Shown here: in pieces, positions 36,940 to 48,956 of the stretch
Layout: every line of letters begins with the position of its first letter
Position numbering within the stretch: position 1 is the stretch's first letter
DNA from: Lenzites betulinus
Taxonomy: Eukaryota > Basidiomycota > Agaricomycetes > Polyporales > Polyporaceae
Reading direction: 5' to 3'
DNA length: 64,000 nucleotides
NCBI GenBank assembly: GCA_022264855.1
Contig: JABYQU010000079.1
Coordinates: 36,080-100,079 of the forward strand
The notes under the pieces: generated by a model
Told to the model about the DNA's origin: nothing
Database searches by the model: none
What the model saw: only the letters and a program-made list of their open reading frames with translations
Position numbers and translations under genes: made by a program

Positions 36940-38137
36940 TCAGAGCGCCACCCTATCTCGTGTCTCAACGAAATGCCTCACAGTCATCGAGCCTGGAAAT
37001 CCTGCCTCTCTCAATCTGCCCTCGAAACGATCTCGGAGTAGCCTGAGTATCCCCTCAGGACGCAGTCCTGTGTGTGTTTCCGCAACGCAGTGCGGACACG
37101 TAAATCTGGCCATGGTGTGCGTTTCCGGAAGGCCGCCACCTACCGATGCATCGACCCGCAGCACGCATTCATAGACGTCCAAAGGAACGCCAGCGAGGAA
37201 CGCATAGCTGCCCTGCGATGCTGGGACGTAGGCAACGGGGAACTCGAGGACGCATGCCGCGAATGCTACCAGAGTGGAGATGTCACTGGCGTCGGCGTTC
37301 AATGCCACTTGAATTATCCGCTGCGTAAATCTTTCGCCGAGCGCGCGTGCTAGGTCGGCGAGCAGCTGCGGCAGCTTTGAAGGGACGGGGCATATCTGGG
37401 GTTTGTGTTAGTCAGGGTACTCCCATGTCCACAACGGATGACAAACATGTGCGGAGGAGCCTTGGACGGAGATGAACGCAGTCCTGGATATGAGGTTGGC
37501 GCCTACTTCCGAGATACTGGAGTTGGTGTTCTGCGTGCGGGTATGGCAAAGCTCCTGTAATCGACGTCCGTTGACAAAGAACATTTGATCGGATGTCTGC
37601 TCGTGCACGAGAGAAACGCTCCGAAAGCAAGGAGTATCCTGAAAGATAGTGAGTACACTGTTTGACGCAACAATCATATAGACCTAGCAGGAGCGGAAAC
37701 GGGGGAGCTAGCGTCCGGAAAACAAATGCGACTGTGGGCATCGCTCAAAGGCACAACAGGGCTGATTTTCAAAGACGCGGATGTGCAAGAGTTGTAACCT
37801 TTTGTAGCTCGGTCAAGCATTCAGCGAGAACCTCTCCGGGTGTTTTCCGCCTGTCGCGGACGGCGAATGCATCGAATAGATATCCCAACCTATACGAGAT
37901 TCGTCAAATTCGAAAGCGAGGACTACTGTGGAGTAAGGAGTACCTTATACCGCATGCTACAACGCACAAATCCATGCAAAACATGACGAGCTTGTCTCGG
38001 GAAACATGTCTAAGCGCTGGCAAGCCTCGCAGACAAGACATGGTGGACATATAAACGTCCTTGAAGTATGCATAGTGGTGCTGGTAGATGGTACCCTGAG
38101 ACGAAGTAGCATGATCTGACAAGTTTGGTGGATTCAT
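36940..38137 (-). CDS. Unrecognised protein, multi-exon
   Basis: A likely start (ATG at 38135-38137) gives MNPPNLSDHATSSQGTIYQH and then DVYMSTMSCLRGLPALRHVS. A middle exon reads LGYLFDAFAVRDRRKTPGEV and LAECLTELQK. Another reads SLVHEQTSDQMFFVNGRRLQ. The last exon is well formed: QVALNADASDISTLVAFAAC, VLEFPVAYVPASQGSYAFLA, GVPLDVYECVLRVDASVGGG, ARFTCPHCVAETHTGLRPEG, RDRVAL-stop. It contains a C-P-H-C pair, but only one such pair, so a zinc site is uncertain. I cannot name the family. Exon composition and order make a real gene likely, of about 330 residues, transcribed in line with ALG6, whose stop is 190 bp upstream of this ATG. Confidence 0.6.
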
Positions 38138-38329
38138 CGTGGTTGGGTTCAAGGTGTGCGGACTGATGTTTCTGCCCAATGTGAGATCGCCTTTACTAGG
38201 ATTACTAGGGTCCTAGGATCCCAGGATCGATTGTCATCCACTCATGTCATGTGCAAAATACTATCACCATCGATTGAGCACCTAGCATGTTCATTAGAAA
38301 TACGTCCGTACAATCGCGTAGAGCGCAGT

Positions 38330-40825
38330 CTAGTGTATATCCGCACTCCCACTCCGAGTAGTCTTCCTCCTGCGACCCTGCGCGAAGCCCAAGCTCATCG
38401 TGCGCATTCCCGCGCCGCGTACAAACGGACCTCCCTCCCCGTTTGTCTCCCCATCGCGTGTGGCCAGGCCCAGATCGGCGCGACCGTCGGAGGGGAACGG
38501 TACGGGCTTCTTCAAGTTGATCGTGGAACTTTGCGTAGACAGTGCGCCCGTGCGGGAACCAAGGCCACCGAGGGCCCAACTAACCTCGATCCCACGCTTG
38601 ATGCTCCAGAGCCAGACGAGTGCGAAGACGGGCGTGCTGACGAGCACGTTGAGTACGGGGAAGAGGTCAGGAAGGCGCACAGGAGGGCTGAATAGGAGTT
38701 CTGCAACGTGTAAGACGGCGCATGACGCATAGACGACCTGAAATACGATATTTAGGGTTGCGTGTGAACATTCAAAGAGCGGAATAAGTTACCGTTGAGA
38801 GTAACTGAAGTAGTGATCGTTCGCCGAGCTTGAAAGGGTTATATCCAACGAGTCTGTTCCATAGGACAAGTAATGCGACATATTGCACTGCAAGACCATC
38901 TCTTCGCAGCAACGGCCACATACTGTAGCGGACAGCCAGTAAGCACAATCCAGACATGGGCACAAAATCGAAATACCTGAAGACTGCAACGTTGTTCATG
39001 AGCATACCGAGCTGGAAAGTTTGTTCGTCCGGAGTGGACCCAGACAGCAGCAAGGTCATGGGCAACAGGGGTACCAGGATCGTCTTTTCGTGCACTTGAA
39101 ACGAGAAGAGGAAGAACGACAGAGAGGAGGTCAGGAGGGCATATGGTAGTAGCGGCAATAGTGGCGTAGATGGGGTGGCCTTCGCCTTGGTATCATTCGC
39201 TTTGGCATCCGAAGGTTGGGCCTGTCTCTGGAGCTTGTACGCGCTGTACAGCAGCGTGACGACGGCAGGAAGAAAACCGAGAGCAGTGAAGGCAGCAGAC
39301 AACTTCACAAGAAGACCCTGAGATGCCCAGCGCTTCCACTTCAGGACGACGTTCGAGGCGCACCAGAAATTGGCGACCTTGTCTTCGAAGAGTCCGCGGT
39401 TGAAGGGGAAGATGCGAGTTATGGGATCAAGTATAGCTGTGAGAGGGGCGAAAGGGGGTAGGAATGGTAAAAAAAGAATGACGAATGATAAGGTAGTCAC
39501 TACGGCCAGCCGTAGAAATAGCCTAGGGCTAAGATCGAGATAATTAGTCCGCAGGACGCATGAGTATTGTGGCGCAACCTACCCGTCCGAGGGGCCGAGA
39601 TAGAGACATTTAGCAAGGAGGTATGACCCAATCGCGGGTGCGTAGTACAGTGCCATTTGCTTGAAGCCGAGGCTCAGGACAAAGCAGATGGCCCCGAGCA
39701 CATCGCGCTCAGCCGCAAAAAAGTTTGCAGCGGATAATGTGAGGCCTAGGGTGGGTTTAGCCTTACACGCAGATGGACCGATTTAGATGCTACGCACCAA
39801 GCATAACGGAGTTATACTGGAAGTGGCCAAAGTCAATGAGGATCAACGCCGGTTGAAACAAAAGCGTAGCGAGCGCCAGCTCCTGTAAAGCGAATTCAAG
39901 TTAGAAACTACTGAGTCCAGTGAGCACGGATCATATCACCTGTCGCCTCGTCGAGCGTGTGCCTTGCCAAATCTTCGTAAACATGAAGAGGGCAGGAACG
40001 TAAAGCAGAGTGTCAAAAGCCAGCACCGTGAACCGCATGAACACTTTGCTGTCCGATGTCTCAATCCCTCGAGATTCGTCAAGCGCAAACCAAGACGGAT
40101 TTATCCAAGAGCCTCTGCGAGTGTATCAGCAGTTATTTCTGAAGGTAGAAAAGTTACCCACAGTATACCACATAGCCATGAGACGTATGCCGTCAGTGGG
40201 GGGTAGTCAAGACCCCAATACTGGAGATCATAGGTATACCACTGGCGAACAGGCAGGTGGACGGTGAGCTCCATCCAATGCCGTTGTGCTTCGTAATCCC
40301 CATACATGGGAGGTGTGTCCCGCCCTGTATACGATCATGTCGTGAACAAAAGTACCATTGACAGCGTATAAACTGCGGACCGGAGTATGATGCTAGCCCT
40401 ACAGCCCATTTCACCCAGATGGAGGCAAGGATTAGACAGGGTGCGATCCAAGCACGCATGTTCTCATGGTGCATCCAACGAAGTAATCGTTTCGCTGCTC
40501 CGTCTTCCTCGTCTACTTTGTGTGCTTTCTGTGCATCGAGGACAGATGAATGTAGCGCCGGCGACCCGCGCTGCCCGTCTTGGGAGTATAAGGAGTTAAA
40601 GCTAAGACTTGGATTGAGCCTCCTTCGAGTTGGAGATGCGGCAGTCGCAGCTAATGGAGAGATTGGCCTTGATCGCAGAGAGAGCGGCGGGGTACCGAGC
40701 CAATGTCGACTTTCGGACGTCTGCAAGATGTGGTGTCTTCGAGGGACGGGTGCCACTATCTCTGAGAGGTCGGTCTCTGAGCTAGAGCAGGCATTCAGAC
40801 ACTTAGATACTTCGCTCGCATTCAT
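38330..40825 (-). CDS. ALG6: Dolichyl-P-Glc:Man9GlcNAc2-PP-dolichol alpha-1,3-glucosyltransferase (ALG6)
   Basis: After an N-terminal extension (from [20 protein letters not shown], about 120 residues, Ser/Arg-rich) comes the first membrane helix ([20 protein letters not shown]). It is followed over an intron by [40 protein letters not shown] and VSWLCGIL. These are the luminal loop motifs of ALG6, with the catalytic Asp of the first loop. Further in: [57 protein letters not shown] and [20 protein letters not shown]. All these are ALG6/ALG8 signatures; the [10 protein letters not shown] and [12 protein letters not shown] forms favour ALG6. It adds the first glucose to the lipid-linked N-glycan precursor in the ER lumen. 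The C-terminal tail of about 80 residues ([18 protein letters not shown] region) is longer than in yeast. Confidence 0.9.
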
Positions 40826-41168
40826 ATCGCGTCGGGGGACGTACTAATCGCTACGGACGCTCGCAGCAGACGGCCTGTGTCTCAAGACTGGTGTGGTGGC
40901 TCTTTGAGCCCAGCTGACGGGAACAGTCTGCGAGGAAGTTTGGGAATTAAAAGACGTCTTCCGCACGCGTGGTTTAGGCTGTAGAGAGTAGCTGCCCTGG
41001 GTGAATTCGTCCATGTCGCGGAAGTAGGGAATGTGGTGGCCGCCGACAAACGCTGGATGACCAGTCCGAATGTCTCGCGATTGGTCACATTTGTAGCCAA
41101 GTCCATATAAGGGACTTGTATTACGCGTTCCTCCCGCTTGCCTTTGACCGTGATCATCTCCGACTGCA
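40826..41168. promoter_or_regulatory. Bidirectional promoter region, ALG6 / NAS2
   Basis: A 343-bp gap separates the divergent ATGs of ALG6 and NAS2, so it likely drives both. No TATA box was recognised on either side. Confidence 0.4.
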
Positions 41169-41898
41169 ATGGGATTTACTCTGCCTCCTCGAATGAACAA
41201 CACCGCCGCTGCCGACAATGTACGATCGCTCATGGCCCGCAAGGACGCCATCGAAGCAGAGACGGACGCCCAGTTCTCGGTCTTGCAGAGCAACGGAGTG
41301 GCCATGGACACTCCCCTCCTCGACGCGGAAGGCTTTCCCCGCGCGGACATAGACCTTTGGGCTGTTCGTCATGCACGCGTTCGGGTCATCGAGCTGCGGA
41401 ACGACCACAAAGCCCTCATGGACAGGATAATGGTAGCCCTACAGAAAGTCTACGATCCTGCTGCGCAGGCACAAACGGTCCCTCCCGCGGCATCGTCGGA
41501 GGACAGCACCTCGGACGGTGCTTTGCAGCCCTTCGCGAAGGTTGATGGTGTTGCGCCAGGAAGCCCGGCGGCCACAGCAGTAAGTTCATATCAGGCCCCT
41601 CTGTATAGCGCCCCACCATTGGTCATCTTCTAGGGGCTACTACGAGAAGACTTGGTCCTATCGTTTGGCCCGCTTGTCAAGTCCTCGTTTACGGGCACAT
41701 CACTCCAACCCCTGGCTGAACTTGTAGCTGCGCAAGAAAACGTCAGTATCTTCGGTAGTAGTTGTATTCGCAGAACGCCGCTTATATGTTCCCTCGCAGC
41801 AAGAGGTCATTATTGAGGTGCTCCGATCAAGTGACCGAAGGGTGAGGCTCACATTCATTCCACGACGCGGGTGGGGTGGACGAGGCCTTCTAGGGTGA
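41169..41898 (+). CDS. NAS2: 26S proteasome assembly chaperone Nas2 / PSMD9 (p27)
   Basis: The N-terminus reads MGFTLPPRMNNTAAADNVRS and LMARKDAIEAETDAQFSVLQ, then GVAMDTPLLDAEGFPRADID and LWAVRHARVRVIELRNDHKA. This is the highly conserved N-terminal domain of PSMD9. The downstream exons give PFAKVDGVAPGSPAATA, LREDLVLSFGPLVKSS and VIIEVLRSSDRRVRLTFIPR, which make up the PDZ domain, ending GWGGRGLLG-stop. Nas2 binds the C-terminus of Rpt5 and holds back premature base-core docking during proteasome assembly. Length is about 210 residues, as expected. An alternative start (MNNTAAAD) lies eight codons downstream. Confidence 0.93.
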
Positions 41899-42369
41899 GT
41901 GAAATTATTACTCCCTCAAATACGATCCTCAGCTGATAGTGCTGGTGGAGCTGTCATATCGTGCCGTACAGTGGTTAGGATCTTGCTCTCGTCTGTATCT
42001 GTATTCATGGTGTACAATCCGTCAAATACTGTATTGCTAAAGGTCTGTGCAGTGGTATGACGACACGAATTCCTCTGCACTATACATTGCGTCTTACAAA
42101 CGGAGCTAACCAAGCCAACACTTAGTACTCATCGCGCGGCAGGTTGGCTCTGCACACTTCATAGATCTTAACAGATCTCTCCCGTTCATCCTGCACACAT
42201 GTCAGTTAGGCGTGCCGCTGGCTTGTCAGATAGTGCATTCCTTTTATTCACGGACTCTTGACCGGCCGCTATACAAAACATGCTCTGAGTGCGAGACGTT
42301 AAGTGACTTCCGTTTTCTACGGGCAAACGTCTTGAACCAATGGCTCAAACTAAACACTATACACTGAGA
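41899..42369. other. Convergent 3' intergenic region, NAS2 / acyl-CoA dehydrogenase
   Basis: About 470 bp between convergent genes, A/T-richer than its neighbours. No coding signal or repeat was recognised. Confidence 0.35.
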
Positions 42370-44608
42370 TCACAGCCGTGCTCCAATCTTACTAGTCCCC
42401 CCATACACTATGGCCGAATCGGTCTGCACGCGATCCTGTGATGAGGTTTGTGCCCTGCGCACGTTCTCCAAGGCAATATCGAGCCCACCCTCCAAGACCC
42501 AACGCCTGAAAGTTTCGGCATCGATCTCGTGGCCGGGCTCAGACGTCTTTGACGCCCAGACAGCATGCTCCAGGAGATATACCGAGGATGCGATATGGGA
42601 AAACAGAAACAGCGCGGGGCGAGGGACGAGGGGGTGTGCCGCGGCCTTGTATGCGTTCAGAAGAGCCAGCAGCGCTTCGCGGAGGCAGGTTAGTGGCTCC
42701 TCGAGATTTGCGGCCAATGGTGCGGGGCAAGCATCAAGTATACCATTGGCCCACTGCGGATCGGGATTAGTCGTCGCGGATTTATTGACGTATATGACTG
42801 ACAGTACCTTGACGAACGCATCGAGGGCGGACGACTTCTGCACGGCTCGCACAATGTCCAGAGAGAGCACTGTGATAGTGCCCTCCCAGATTTTCTCAAC
42901 CAAGCCATCCTGGATCAACCTAGTACGTGCCGCGTTAGCAGCTGTCCGGTCACACGCACGTTAGCACTCACTTGGTGATTCCGTTCTCCTCCATATATCC
43001 CTCACCGCCGAGCATGGTCATGCATTCCTCCATGGCAGCCACGCACTTGTCCGCGGCGAACGCCTTGATCGCGGGCGTGAGGAGGCGCAGGCGCAGGCTC
43101 TCGCTCTCGCTAGTCACCCCACACTCGGCCTTCCCGAGGAGAACGATCGACCCGAAGGTGAAGTGGACGAGCGCGCGATAGAGCACATGAAGCCTCGCAA
43201 GCTCTGCGACGTGCAACGGGGTGTCCCTCAGCAGCTGCTTGCCGCCCTTGATCGCGCGTCCGTGCGAATGCGCGGTCGCGATTGCGAGGCATTTGCGGAG
43301 GTTCGCAGTGGATCCGACTGCGGAGTGGACGCGCGTGATGTTCAGCACGGGCGTGATGAGCTTTACGCCCTGGTTCGGCTCTCCCAACAAGTAAGCCTCG
43401 GCGCCCTGGATGGAGAGCTCCGCGGTGGGCACGATCTTCGTGCCGAACTTGTTCTTGAGTCGGTGGATATGGATGTTGTTGGTGAGTGCCGACGGACGGG
43501 GCGCGCCCGGTGGACGAATGAGCGGCAGACGGACTGGGATGAGGAATAACGAGAGGCCGCGCGAGCCATCCTCGGGGGAGCCGGTACGTGCCAAAGCAAG
43601 CGCGACATCGCTATCCGTCGCGCTGGAGAACCACTTGAAGCCGTCGATCTTGTACCGTGGTCCAAAGGCGGAAGATGGGCCTAGGATTGGTGAAGCGACC
43701 GTTTCCGTGCGCGATACGTCGGAACCACCAGGGCGCTGTGAAACCGGTCAGAAACGGCTTGCCAATGAGACATCCTCACGCGCACCTCAGTCATCCATTG
43801 TCCTGCAGTATACGTGTGTGCAGGGTCCCGGCTGCCTCCTGTGAGTACCTAGTCCTTGCGAGTCTTTCAAGACATACCTGATCAGTCTGCTGTATATCTC
43901 CTCCTTCAGTTTGGGTGAGCCTATTAACTCTAGGACTGTAGCGCTTGGTGAGCAAGTGATACATTTCCCAACTTTGACCAAAGCTGACCTCGCGCAACGC
44001 CATCTGTCATGCTTAGTGGACAATCGATCTGAACCATTGCACCAAGTCAGCTTCGCGCGTTTATGTGCCCTGCCGTGTGAGTCACGTACCATCTCAGAGT
44101 CTGCAACACTGATGAACAGCTTTGCGAATGCGTACGGCCTGCTGTGTTCGCCGTACTTGCGCTCGTAGGGGATCGCGACAACGCCCTCGCGCTGGAACAC
44201 ATCTTTCAGCCCACGCCAGCCCTCGGATGTCCGGAGCTCGTCCACGCGCCTGCCCCACGAATCGTACTGGACGAGCTGGGGTGGGGTGGCGCGCTTGCTC
44301 AGTTCTCGCACCGCTGTCGCACGCGTGAGCAACTCGTGCACGGCGTGCCTGCGATAGGACTGGCTGGAAAACGTACTCGTCAACACCTCGCCACCGAAGC
44401 GCTCCAGATCTTGGCTGACATCCTGAAAGACGTTTGGCGGGAGTATGCGCTTCAGGAGTGCAGGCAGGACGGGATCGGTCGTGTATGGGTTGCCCTCCAC
44501 GAACGGAACCTGGCGCGCAAGGCATGTGAGCGTGAATGCTCACATTATGCAATTGGTCCATTGTCAATATGCACAGCTCACCGGTTGGAAGCCTTCTTCG
44601 ACGCGCAT
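42370..44608 (-). CDS. Acyl-CoA dehydrogenase of the AidB-like type
   Basis: The proposed start (44606-44608) gives MRVEEGFQP joined to VPFVEGNPYTTDPVLPALLK. Next are LVQYDSWGRRVDELRTSEGW, VAIPYERKYGEHSRPYAFAK and MVQIDCPLSMTDGVAR. The acyl-CoA dehydrogenase core reads SDVSRTETVASPI, YKIDGFKWFSSATDSDVALA, LARTGSPEDGSRGLSLFLIP and KLITPVLNITRVHSAVGSTA. The C-terminal domain has ECMTMLGGEGYMEENGITK and KIWEGTITVLSLDIVRAVQK, with the IWEGT motif of the family. The long N-terminal domain beginning with GNPYTTDP is the AidB hallmark; AidB was linked to alkylation response in bacteria, and fungal homologues are poorly studied. Length is about 600 residues. A broken copy lies at 48340-48956. The small exon between YKIDGF and the N-domain is approximate. 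Confidence 0.87.
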
Positions 44609-44844
44609 CGTTCGGGCAGTACTCGGACTCCTCCGAAGCTGTGTGGTGTGCGTGACCGTCGCTGTTCAATCCGCAGGCGATTGAATTGAACTCGTGTGCG
44701 CGCAGTCCTGCCACCAGTCAGCGTTATACAACGGACGAGCTGAGGGCAGCGAGGATCACGGGAGGTAGCCGGGTTGGCGAGAAAGAGAGGGGATCCACGC
44801 CATTCGCGACGTGCTATATGTCCGTCAACGCAGAATCATGGGGA

Positions 44845-47800
44845 ACCTGTAGGCCGGGAATGAAGCAGGGGCCGACCCCGGTGAGGCGTGTCCATTCCAC
44901 ATAAATAACCGGAGACTCGGATGTGTAGCCTATTCTGGCAGATGTCGCTGTTCACGAGGACAGTGTGTGTGATCGACGGTGGGCGCCCGGCTGAGTATGT
45001 ACTGAGCGTCAGCCTGAGTGTGCAGTCTGATCTACGGAAGGTACAGCGCCAAGAACATGCCGTGGAGTGCGAGCAAGTGTGGGTTGCTTAGCGGCTCTGG
45101 GTAGAATCCATGGACACATTGCGAAAGATGGCTGCAACAGCAGAAAGTGGGGTATTGGATAGGTAAACTCTAAGAAGACATGTAGTGAGATAAATACTCC
45201 GGGAGACGTCTAGTCGATGTTGCGCTGCCCGCAAGAGGCCCTGGTAGACTATACAATGCAGCTTGCTCTACTAGGTTCTAAGCGGAGACCAATGGTAACC
45301 GTAAGTAGTCAGTCATACAGTGCGCTGGTGCGCCGTTCACGAGTCCCAGATAGCCCCGAACGCAGGGATGCCCCGGGTCATCATACCGTACACGACCTTC
45401 TTCGTAAGCGGCTCGTTGGAAATGATCACCACCGCCTCCGCGTTGAACTCCCGCACCATGCGGTACGTGAGCTTCACCATGTCCGGCTTGCCGTGCTCGC
45501 GCGTATCTGGACGCAGCAACACGGTCAGTATTGCCGCCGATGATCACACGAAGATATCAAGATTGTTGACGATTTGCTTACCGTAGATGACCGCGGTTGG
45601 GTTCGCCTCAATGAGGGAGTCGACGAGCTTGTCGCCGAACGTCTTGCGGGCCGCAGGGGCCGTCCAGAGTAGCTGCAGCTGCGTCTTCTTCGCGAAGAGC
45701 ACGGGGGCGATGGGGCCAATGCCACTCCCGGTGGCGACGAGGAGCACACGGCGGAATAGCGGTGTGACGCGCACGACTCCATAGCAGGGGACGCCGCGGA
45801 CCCAGAGCTTTGTTGGAGGGTCGGCGATGCGCTCGCTCGTCCAGTCTCCGGCGCGTGAGACGACGGCGGAGTAGCCCTTCTGTCCGGGGATAGATATGGT
45901 GGCGAAGGAGTGCCACTCGGTGAGCGGGCTGACCGACATGCGTGTGAAGTGGCCGGGGAATGTGTCCACTGGGGAATGAACGCAATTAGACGATTGGAGT
46001 GATAGAGCCGTTGCGTATATACTTACCATAGTCGAAGTATAGCCGAACGCAGTGATCAGAAAGGACCTCGGCACGCACTGGTACCTTGCGGAGGCGGAGC
46101 CAGGGCAAGATAATGGAGCAGGTCATGATGAGGACCAGCCAGAATGGCGGCGAGCGCACGACCGCCTGTCCCAACGTTTGACCATGCTCCCTGTAGTCAT
46201 TAATAAGAAACATGATCTATGAATCAACGAATAAGCTTTCCTCCAGCATAAGGACCACTGGGGGAACGTACCAAGCACCACAAGAGCGCGATCGCACTCC
46301 ACCCTAAGAAACGGTGCGTCGCCTCAAACGTGTCGTGGTGACGGGTGCGCATCTTCGGGTAGGCAAAGACCAGAATTCCTACAAGAAGCGCCAGGATGAG
46401 GTACGTGAACACCAAAGTAGGAACGGTGATCTATTGCGCTGTTGAGTTGACCGTACGACGCCCGCAAGAGGCTCCGAGACTTACGTGATCCTTCCTCAAG
46501 AACTGGCGCGTGGCCTGGGCAGCGAAGAGGATGAGCCAGACAGTGCCGCTCACACCACACCCCGAATGGACTAGATGCATGCGCGTTAGCAACTTAGCCC
46601 CGGCGGCGGTTATGGACACTCACTCCCTCCAATCGCGTAGACGCGGGCAAGAATGCGGCGGATCCAGAGGGGCCACCTGGAACAGTACGTCAGATAAAGA
46701 TAGACACGAGCATACAACGGCAGCACTCACGATTGCGGCGCAGCGCAGGCAACAGTGAAGAACGCGTTGATGACATAGTCCTGCCGCATGAGGATAGCCA
46801 CGAAGATGTTGGCGATAGCGACCTTGCCCAGGAACTGCGCGTCAGCCCCCTCTACGCCACCCTGGACGCAGGTCGCGATGAATACAGCCATGTTGGTGAC
46901 GAAGACGATGCCGAAGAGCCTGCGATATAATGAGAAGACCTGGAAGCGGAGGTTCCGAACCCAGTGGCCCTGTGTTTTCTCTGGCAGCTCGTCTTCGAGG
47001 TAGCCCTGCCATGGCGTGACGTCCTTCTCTAGGTCAAGATAACTCTTCCCTTCCGAGATAGACGAAGTAGTGGTGGACGCATTTTGGGACCCGCCCTCGA
47101 GCCTGAATAGGAAGGAAGGGACGCCAGGCACCTGTGGCAAAGGGGGTGGCACGATGGTTGTCGTGCTACTGTGGGTGGAGGGATAGCCTTTTCTAAGAGC
47201 GTCGGAAACACCGCTAGTATCGGAAGACATGATGGACCGGCCGGGAGTGGGGATGGGTTGTTGCTGGAGTATCCGAGCATACGTGCGCCCTAGATATACT
47301 CATGGCGGCGGCAGCACAGCGGAGAACGGATGGAGGTAACTGGATGATTTTGCGCGCACTAGTACGGAAAGCAAATGTGAATGGATTGAGGGCCCGGACG
47401 CCGCGGCGGTGATCGACCTCAGACCTACATAGCTTGAGAAACCTGAATTTCGTAATTGTCAGATCTCACATATTCAGCATGTTAAGAAATCGCAGATCAC
47501 AAACGTCGAAGTCCCGGGAGTTGTGACATCCCACGCAGCGATAGCTAGTCATGGTTCCGCGATGCAGTGAGGGTCCCTGGTGCTCCAGGATGGTGCTGTA
47601 TTCGCGGAGTAGGCAAGTTGACAAGCAAAATATTCATCTTGACTGTGATATCCCACGGCAAGCAATTTCTCATGTGCGCGTCGCTTGCATGAGTAGATAC
47701 TATGCCGGAGAAGTACAATGCGGAAACTTGAAGGAAAGGTTTAGGGAGAAACGCCTGGGCGCCAACGAGGTGACGGCGTCACTTGAAAGCACCCTGGCCA

Positions 47801-47905
47801 CTCTTCTCGCAGCGCCCTGAATCTGGGGTGCACAAGTTACTGACAAGCCATAATGAGACTGCGTAATAATAGGACGTACATCTGTGAGCCTGTCGTCCGG
47901 ATATC
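44845..47905 (-). repeat. Right arm of the ~3.1-kb inverted segmental duplication
   Basis: This is the reverse-complement partner of 28385-31530. Gene starts (29105 and 47230) and stops (31000 and 45337) mirror each other to within 2 bp, so almost no indels lie between. The outer end of this arm adjoins a stretch next to a decayed dehydrogenase copy; its inner end lies next to the intact dehydrogenase. The spacer between the two arms is about 13.3 kb and holds seven genes. Confidence 0.85.
45337..47230 (-). CDS. Membrane FAD/NAD(P)-oxidoreductase, TmpA / ferric-reductase-like, copy 2
   Basis: The layout is the same as copy 1: N-terminus MSSDTSGVSDALRKGYPSTH, membrane part identical over GKVAIANIFVAILMRQDYVI, and nucleotide-binding RVLLVATGSGIGPIAPVLFA, ending TRGIPAFGAIWDS. 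All exon boundaries are kept and no stop or frameshift was seen, so both copies look functional. First-exon differences are many (LPQVPGVPSFLFRLEGGS against APAQVHGVLSLPYKLEG), while exons 2-4 are almost unchanged, introns included. The promoter keeps the GAGTATATCTAGG element seen before copy 1 (about 47292-47304). Product role as for copy 1; substrate unknown. Confidence 0.75.
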
Positions 47906-48339
47906 ATCGTGTTAAGGCTACACACAAATAGGACAGCAGGTATGATATTTGGAGTCCTAATGACCGGATCCGGACAAGAAGTGGGTTTCGGGAGGGAGTA
48001 TGCCTGCTGCCAGCCGGACGAACCAGGGCGTTAAGACCATGATGCCGACAGGCCTGTCGAGGGGGAGGGGGAGTTAGAAATCAAACAACGCCGTCCATTT
48101 GCGTCAGTGCGCGCCCTTCAAGTTCAACCGTGCAAACAGTCCGGACATGGAGAACATAGCCACATGGGTCCGGATCCGGAACCATTATCAAGCGCTCTGC
48201 AGTAGTTTACCGCCTGCTTTCGCTTTTGAGGCCTTGTAACCCTGATATTTTCCGGTCAAAAGCGGGTGTCTGATAAGCCTGTTGACCCTGGACAGTTGGG
48301 GCAAAATCCTGGCCAGCGTCATCAAGAAGTTTGGCTAGT
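47906..48339. other. Spacer between duplication arm and dehydrogenase relic
   Basis: About 430 bp with no open frame of note. It holds a purine-rich run (GAGGGGGAGGGGGAG near 48060-48075). I see no homology to the opposite side of the left arm. Confidence 0.3.
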
Positions 48340-48956
48340 TGTCGGGATCCTACCTACACGGCTCTTGCGGAGATACTGCCGGAAAACATAAACGTCGACC
48401 CGGATCCGCAAAGAGCCGGGCGCGCGCCGCGCAGATACAGACCATCCGGATACAGGTTACCCAGACCCGCGTTCGTCACCTCATGTACACTTGGTCTTTC
48501 CGAGCAAGAGGCGACGGAACCGAAGACAAAGTGAACGGTGGACGAGCGCGAGATAAAGCACATGGAGATTCTGACTCCGAGAACTTGGTGGACTTCGCAT
48601 CTTGTACGCGGTCGAGCTACTACACCTCTGAGTTAGCAATGCTCACAATATTCTCCAAGGTGCGACTGACCTCAGCTTCGACGGGCCCATCTGCTCTAGG
48701 ACTGCCGCGTTTGATTAACAAAGCGGTGTACTTAGGCCTCCGACCAATGCTCACCTCGCGCTGCACCATCAGTCACGCCCAGCGGACAGTTCATCTGAAG
48801 CGTTAGAATGTATCTTTTGTCCTGTCGGCGTTACATAGCAAACGATTTGACCACAGGGAGGATCGTAGGAGGTGACAGTGTTGGCAAGAAAGAGAAGCGA
48901 ATACACACCGTTCGTATATTGATGTCCTTCAACACATAATTCATGGGGCACCCACT
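48340..48956 (-). pseudogene. Decayed copy of the AidB-like acyl-CoA dehydrogenase
   Basis: Read on the minus strand this piece keeps recognisable parts of the gene at 42370-44608: QMNCPLGVTDGAAR (against QIDCPLSMTDGVAR) followed by the same intron position, then AVLEQMGPSKL (against TVLELIGSPKL), and a version of VHFTFGS (VHFVFGS). Its right part (about 48790-48950) resembles the upstream DNA of the intact gene (about 44690-44855, shared GTTGGCRAGAAAGAG). The exons between the promoter and VQIDCPL are missing, as is most of the C-terminal half. It is a dead, direct-orientation duplicate. Confidence 0.7.
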
